Assembly: GCA_963747535.1 (NCBI GenBank)
Contig: CAVVFX010000007.1
Coordinates: forward strand, 1-64,000
Length of the DNA: 64,000 bases
Source of the DNA: CAVVFX01 sp963747535
Lineage (GTDB): Bacteria > Acidobacteriota > Terriglobia > Bryobacterales > Bryobacteraceae
Direction: 5' to 3'
Shown here: piece by piece, positions 59,897-64,000 of the stretch
How the letters are laid out: every line of letters begins with the position of its first letter
How positions within the stretch are numbered: position 1 is the first letter of the stretch
Position numbers and translations under genes: made by a program
Notes under the pieces: generated by a model
What the model was told of the DNA's origin: nothing
Seen by the model: the letters and a program-made list of their open reading frames with translations, nothing else
The model's database searches: none

Positions 59897-60691
59897 ATGA
59901 AATACCGATACGAAGAGTTCACCTGGCCTGAGATTCGCACCGCCGTGGCCGCCAACCGTGTGGCCGTTCTGCCCGTGGGTACTGTGGAGCAGCACGGTCC
60001 CCATTTACCGCTCGTAACCGACGTTCTCACTGCAACCGAGATGTCCCGCCTCGCGGTGGAACGCGATCCTGCAAGGGCCATCTTGTTGCCGCCCGTCTAC
60101 TATTCCTTCAACGAGCATCACCTCGACTTCCCCGGCACGATTGCAGTGGCAGGAGACACGATCATCCGCTATGTCACCGATATCGGGTTGAGCCTCGCGC
60201 ACCACGGCTTTCGCAAGATCCTGCTGGTCAACGGGCATGGCAGCAACGTGCCCTTCCTCGATATCGCGGCGCGGAACATTACCAACCAGACACCAGCCAT
60301 CTGCGCCATGGTCTCGTGGTGGAGCCTGATTCCGAAGTCGCTGATCACCGAACTGCGGGAGTCCGAGAAACCGGGTGGAATGGCGCATGGCTGCGAATTG
60401 GAGACTTCGGTCTTGCTCCATTTACGCCCCGACCTGGTGCAAATGGAACTGGCCGTAAAGGACATCAACTTCGCTCCGACCGAGTTTTTCTACTGGGATC
60501 TTGAAAACCCGGCCCCGGTTCAATTTCAGGAATTCTTTAGCAGATACTCGAGGACCGGAACGGTGGGCGATCCCACCAAAGCGACAGCCGAAAAAGGCAG
60601 GAAATTCGTTTCCGCCGTGGTTGATCGGATGTGCCTTCTGCTGGACGACTTCCGCAGCCGCGAGATACGCCCGCGCGTGGATCATCATTAG
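59897..60691 (+). CDS. creatininase family amidohydrolase
   Basis: The 264-residue protein matches the creatininase/MftE-like family. GTVEQHGPHLPLVTDVLTAT contains Glu and His ligands of the first metal site, KILLVNGHGSNVPFLDIAAR the next block, and GGMAHGCELETSVLLHLRPD the Glu/His site. It hydrolyses cyclic amides such as creatinine, or, in other members, formylated riboflavin precursors or peptides. No signal peptide. ATG 59897 was chosen because the family starts there; upstream residues are not conserved. It is convergent with the nitrilase-like gene (33 bases between the stops), possibly indicating a shared role in amide breakdown. Confidence 0.9.
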   Translation: MKYRYEEFTWPEIRTAVAANRVAVLPVGTVEQHGPHLPLVTDVLTATEMSRLAVERDPARAILLPPVYYSFNEHHLDFPGTIAVAGDTIIRYVTDIGLSLAHHGFRKILLVNGHGSNVPFLDIAARNITNQTPAICAMVSWWSLIPKSLITELRESEKPGGMAHGCELETSVLLHLRPDLVQMELAVKDINFAPTEFFYWDLENPAPVQFQEFFSRYSRTGTVGDPTKATAEKGRKFVSAVVDRMCLLLDDFRSREIRPRVDHH

Positions 60692-60723
60692 AGCTTTGCG
60701 TGCGTGGAACCGCTCGAATTCTC

Positions 60724-61548
60724 TTATTCCAGCAAATCTTCCTGGCGAGCGGCGATGTCTCCATAAATCTCAGGACGGCGATCCCGGAAAAGTGGAAAAC
60801 TCCGCCGCGCACGCATCACCTCCTCGCGTTCGATATCGTACGAGATAATTTGCTCCTCCGCGCCACTCGCCTGGATCAGTAGTTTGCCGGCCGGAGAAAT
60901 GATCATGCTCTTGCCTGACATACGCCACTCACCCTCCTGCCCCACGTGATTGCAAGCCGCGAAGTACACGCCATTTTCCAGTGCGCGTGTGCTGAGGAAG
61001 TTCTCCCAGGGATCATCAATGGGTGTGGCGTAAGGCGCGATGATGGCCTCGGCGCCGCGCAAGGCCAGACAGCGGCAGGATTCCGGAAACAGGTTGTCGT
61101 AGCATGTCGAAATGCCGATCGTCCACGGCCCCACCTTGAACACCGGGAATGAGGAGCCGCCGCGGAAGTAGATTTTTTCCAGGCTGAGCAGGGCCGCGGG
61201 GTGCACCTTTCTATACTTGCCGGCGATCGTTCCCTCTGGACTGATGAGCATAGCGGTGTCGTAATAAAGCCCGGGGCGCTCCATCTCGAAAATCGTGGAG
61301 ATGATCCAGATGCCGTGATCGTGCGCGGCCTTTTGCATGCGGGTTTGGGTGTAGTCGTCGTCGGTTTCCGCATAGTCCATGTACCTGGGATCGCGATACT
61401 GCGGAAAGTATTCGTGGTTGAAAAACTCCGGCAGCACCGCGAGTTCTGTTTTATCCCTGGCGGCGGAGGCCACGAATCCAAGCGCACGCTCCACATTTTC
61501 TTCCCGGCCACTCGCGCGGCTGTTCATCTGAATAAGAGAAATCCGCAT
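60724..61548 (-). CDS. nitrilase-superfamily carbon-nitrogen hydrolase
   Basis: The 274-residue enzyme has the complete Glu-Lys-Cys triad of the superfamily: Glu41 in AVLPEFFNHEYFPQ, Lys114 in AGKYRKVHPAAL, and Cys149 in IGISTCYDNLFPE. The region ALRGAEAIIAPYATPIDDPW and GVYFAACNHVGQEGEWRMSG is typical of N-carbamoyl-amino-acid/N-carbamoylputrescine amidase-like members. It would release ammonia from an amide or carbamoyl compound in the cytosol. ATG 61548 is preceded by GGAGGTGAG; the longer open frame starting at 61635 is not supported. Confidence 0.92.
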   Translation of the reverse strand: MRISLIQMNSRASGREENVERALGFVASAARDKTELAVLPEFFNHEYFPQYRDPRYMDYAETDDDYTQTRMQKAAHDHGIWIISTIFEMERPGLYYDTAMLISPEGTIAGKYRKVHPAALLSLEKIYFRGGSSFPVFKVGPWTIGISTCYDNLFPESCRCLALRGAEAIIAPYATPIDDPWENFLSTRALENGVYFAACNHVGQEGEWRMSGKSMIISPAGKLLIQASGAEEQIISYDIEREEVMRARRSFPLFRDRRPEIYGDIAARQEDLLE

Positions 61549-61771
61549 CTCACCTCCACACCTGTTTCGGCGATCGTTTCGCCATCTTTGATCATAGCCG
61601 CGGCTAGCGCATGCGAGGCGGAACCAGGGCCGCACCGTTCAATATTTCCCCGCAGAGGTTCCCAAAATAATCCTCCGAAAAACCGTAGCCGGGCGTGTAT
61701 GATAGTGGGGTTGCGGCGAGCGAATTTCGCCTTTGCCAGTGATTTCCTATCCTGATTAAGGAGTAACCTTA

Positions 61772-63433
61772 GTGGGCGACGAGCCACCATCGGCGGCCGA
61801 AAACCGGCGAGAGATAAAGAATACACTTGCTCCACGCCTTGTTTCCGAACCTCTCAAGAGCAAAATCGACAGAGAGCTGCAGGCACGCAAGACAGGATCT
61901 ACTGCTCCTGAATTGCTCGCGGCCCCGACCTTTTACGAAGTGATTATTGAGCTTAACCTGAATAATCCCGGCGGGCGTGCAGGGGCTCGCGACGCTGTCT
62001 TTGGGATACTTCGCACAATTCTGGGCGACGATGCGGCAAAAACCGCACTCCGTCGCAATCTCCCTGACTCCACTCATCCATATGTCTTTGCCACCCTCAC
62101 CGCCGACCAGATAGCCGAGTTGGTGCGGCGCGACGGGGACACGGCTCTCACTCTCGACAAGAAAAGAATTGAGGCGGCGGATCTGGATGCCCGTTCACGT
62201 GAAGGTGTGACCCCGGCGTCTGCGGTTGATTCGGGTACTTCGCCGTCAACACCTCCGGAAGAGGCGGGAACACCTGTGGCGCGGAGAACGCTTCGGGCCA
62301 TCTTCCGCATATGGGAGTCGCAGACGGTCCACCCGCTCACTACGGAATCCGTTCGCACCGTGAAGGCCAATGCCGCGCACAACTGCTTCGGAGCCTTCGG
62401 CGAGAAAGTCGTCTGGGCCGTATTGGACTCCGGCATCGACGCGAGTCATCCGCACTTCAAACTGCATGACAACCTCACGCTCTCGGCTCCCCTCACCGAA
62501 AAGTCCTGTTCCTTCACCACCGGGAACAGTCCCTGGAATCAGGATTCCTTCGGGCACGGTACGCACGTGGCTGGGATCATAGCCGGTGAATGCGATTCAG
62601 GTTCGGCTCCCCAAGCCGCGCTCCAGTCCGCCGATGAAAACGGTGATGGCCAGTATCATCTCCAGGCTGTCCCGGCCATCAAGGGCATGGCGCCCCGAGC
62701 CAAGCTCCTCATCTTGCGCGTTCTCGACGACAGCGGCGATGGCGACGAGACCGCCCTCATTCAGGCTATCGAGTATATCCAACAGCTCAATGACTTCGGC
62801 CGCCACCTTGTAGTGCACGGGGTCAATATCTCAGCCGGCTTCCCCGCGCATCCGACCTGGTACGCGTGCGGTCAGACCCCGCTTTGCGTCGAAATAAACC
62901 GCCTGGTCAAATCGGGTGTGGTTGTGGTCGTTGCGGCGGGCAATTCCGGTCACGTCGTCACGTTTCTGGATTCCGCCAACACTACAGAGGCCGGCCAGAT
63001 GCTGAGCATCAATGATCCCGGCAACGCAGACCTGGCGATTACGGTCGGATCGACGCATCGCCAGTCGCCCCACACGTTCGGTATCTCTTACTTCTCCTCG
63101 AAGGGACCCACCAGCGACGGGCGGCGAAAGCCGGAGGTCGTCGCTCCGGGCGAAAAGATCATCTCAGCCGCCAGTTCGCAGCGGCGAGCCAACGAGACAC
63201 TGCCCGGGCTGAACGGCGCTCACTTCGACTACATCGAAGACACCGGCACCAGCATGGCCGCGCCTCACGTCTCAGGCGTACTCGCTGCTTTTCTTTCCAT
63301 CAAACGCGAGTTCATTGGCCAACCGGAGAAGACGAAGGACCTTCTGATGCAGTCCGCCCTGGATCTTGGCCGCGATACCAACATCCAGGGTGCAGGGCTG
63401 GTCGACCTTATGAAACTGATTCAGTCTGTCTGA
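61772..63433 (+). CDS. S8 family subtilisin-like serine peptidase
   Basis: The 553-residue protein has a complete subtilase triad: Asp219 in VVWAVLDSGIDASHPHF, His262 in SFGHGTHVAGIIAGE, Ser494 in EDTGTSMAAPHVSGVLAAF; Asn391 in VVAAGNSGH is the oxyanion residue. Residues 54-130 (FYEVIIELNLNN to FATLTADQIAELVRRDGD) look like an I9-type propeptide, followed by a Pro/Thr/Ser-rich linker (about 146-172). There is no signal peptide or membrane helix, so it may act in the cytosol or be secreted in an unusual way. GTG start after AAGGAGTAACCTTA. It is followed after 18 bases by an alpha/beta-hydrolase-like gene in the same direction. Confidence 0.93.
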   Translation: MGDEPPSAAENRREIKNTLAPRLVSEPLKSKIDRELQARKTGSTAPELLAAPTFYEVIIELNLNNPGGRAGARDAVFGILRTILGDDAAKTALRRNLPDSTHPYVFATLTADQIAELVRRDGDTALTLDKKRIEAADLDARSREGVTPASAVDSGTSPSTPPEEAGTPVARRTLRAIFRIWESQTVHPLTTESVRTVKANAAHNCFGAFGEKVVWAVLDSGIDASHPHFKLHDNLTLSAPLTEKSCSFTTGNSPWNQDSFGHGTHVAGIIAGECDSGSAPQAALQSADENGDGQYHLQAVPAIKGMAPRAKLLILRVLDDSGDGDETALIQAIEYIQQLNDFGRHLVVHGVNISAGFPAHPTWYACGQTPLCVEINRLVKSGVVVVVAAGNSGHVVTFLDSANTTEAGQMLSINDPGNADLAITVGSTHRQSPHTFGISYFSSKGPTSDGRRKPEVVAPGEKIISAASSQRRANETLPGLNGAHFDYIEDTGTSMAAPHVSGVLAAFLSIKREFIGQPEKTKDLLMQSALDLGRDTNIQGAGLVDLMKLIQSV

Positions 63434-63451
63434 AACGGAGATTCGCGCACT

Positions 63452-64000
63452 ATGACCAACTACGGCAACTACCCCGCTTTCGACCTGGCCTACGATACCG
63501 GTGGCCAACTCGTCGATCCGTCATCTGAAAGCGAGCTCGTCACCTGGCTGTCTTCGACGGATGGTAAGCCGACGACCGATCTCATTCTCATCTCCCATGG
63601 CTGGAACAATGACATGAACGAGGCGCGGCAGCTCTACGCCGACTTCTTTGCCGCCATGGCTTTAGTCCAAAAGACCCAGAACGTAGCGCTCGAACGAAAG
63701 TTCGCAATTGGCGCGATTTTCTGGCCCTCCAAGCGTTTCGCCGATGCAGACTTGATCCCGGGAGGCGCCGCGGCTCTCGGCCCGTCAGTAGCTGCGCAGC
63801 TCAACGCGCAACTCGATCAGCTGAAGCTCATCCTGGCCGCCGATCCGACGGCAGCCGGCAAAATCGAGCACGCGCGAGAGCAGATACAGAAGCTAGAGGT
63901 CAGCCAGAGTGCGCAGAACGACTTCGTCTTCGCGTTGGCCAGTGCCCTTCCAGCCGCAAGAGGTGAGAGTGATGAAGGCTTGGACGACTCTATCAATTCG
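63452..64000 (+). CDS. alpha/beta-hydrolase-like protein, cut by the window end
   Basis: The first 183 codons of a gene that continues beyond the window are visible. It starts MTNYGNYPAFDLAYDTGGQL, and contains DLILISHGWNNDMNEARQLY, the HGW(N) strand-turn of alpha/beta hydrolases that forms the oxyanion hole, then FAIGAIFWPSKRF. A long helical segment with heptad-like Leu/Ala follows (AAQLNAQLDQLKLILAADPT, then EHAREQIQKLEVSQ). The Gx(S)xG nucleophile would lie further downstream. ATG 63452 follows the subtilase stop by 18 bases with GGAG eleven bases before it. The two genes are almost surely one operon. The substrate is unknown. Confidence 0.7.
   Translation, partial: MTNYGNYPAFDLAYDTGGQLVDPSSESELVTWLSSTDGKPTTDLILISHGWNNDMNEARQLYADFFAAMALVQKTQNVALERKFAIGAIFWPSKRFADADLIPGGAAALGPSVAAQLNAQLDQLKLILAADPTAAGKIEHAREQIQKLEVSQSAQNDFVFALASALPAARGESDEGLDDSINS

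Noticed and set aside
1..64000. tRNA, rRNA and CRISPR arrays
   Set aside because: Reading for T-loop-like GGTTCGAAT and for regularly spaced repeats gave no supported candidate; the match near 18718 is inside a coding region.

Overview
This high-GC window most resembles the chromosome of an Acidobacteriota soil bacterium close to Bryobacterales/Solibacteraceae. The evidence is a protein ending in the Solibacter-type C-terminal domain (TIGR03437) after SBBP repeats (31213-34869), a TonB receptor with a carboxypeptidase-regulatory-like N-terminus, a DUF1552/DUF1592 pair, a PQQ dehydrogenase with its cytochrome c, and many secreted glycoside hydrolases. The assignment is an inference from gene families. 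No rRNA, tRNA or CRISPR array was seen.

Layout. 1-1190 is gene-poor: a perfect 18-bp palindrome, an imperfect repeat and the broken tail of a PP2C/SpoIIE-type phosphatase. 1194-5443 carries a Uma2 nuclease, a two-component pair that meets tail to tail, an RraA-like protein and a receiver-like protein. 5567-11177 is a TonB receptor/GH42 operon behind a GntR(PdhR/FadR)-type operator candidate. 11447-16821 holds a DUF302 protein, a cytidylate-kinase-like protein and a three-gene EmrAB-TolC-type efflux operon. 17000-22410 has a decayed REP-associated transposase, then a GH16-like lipoprotein translationally coupled to a propeller histidine kinase and its LuxR-type regulator. 22493-26518 contains a DoxX-like protein, a sigma-54 activator followed by the relic of a second one, a STAS/START-like fusion and an outer-membrane barrel with a clear terminator. 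26604-30822 is cytochrome bd oxidase (cydAB) and a KDG kinase/KDPG aldolase operon.

31213-46461 is mostly secreted proteins: the SBBP protein, a TAT-exported Gfo/Idh oxidoreductase, a GH50-like glycosidase, an acetamidase/formamidase family protein, DUF3592 and DUF4097 proteins, and DUF1552/DUF1592. 46524-55861 has the PQQ dehydrogenase/cytochrome c operon, a GH43/32-like propeller, a START-like protein, a nucleoside hydrolase, a CBM9-like protein, a carboxylesterase and an EF-P. 56010-64000 has a tandem alpha/beta hydrolase, a complete-looking group II intron (57721-59657), a creatininase-family and a nitrilase-family amidohydrolase, a subtilase, and an alpha/beta hydrolase cut by the window end.

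Together the genes fit a heterotroph that imports and breaks down plant or microbial polysaccharides and uronates, with a high-affinity oxidase and periplasmic dehydrogenases for electron transport. The least conventional items are the intron and a second copy of its flanks near 50825 that keeps only about 14 intron-like bases; the STAS/signal-anchor/START fusion; the tandem hydrolase with two intact triads; and the cytosolic-looking subtilase plus hydrolase operon at the right edge.
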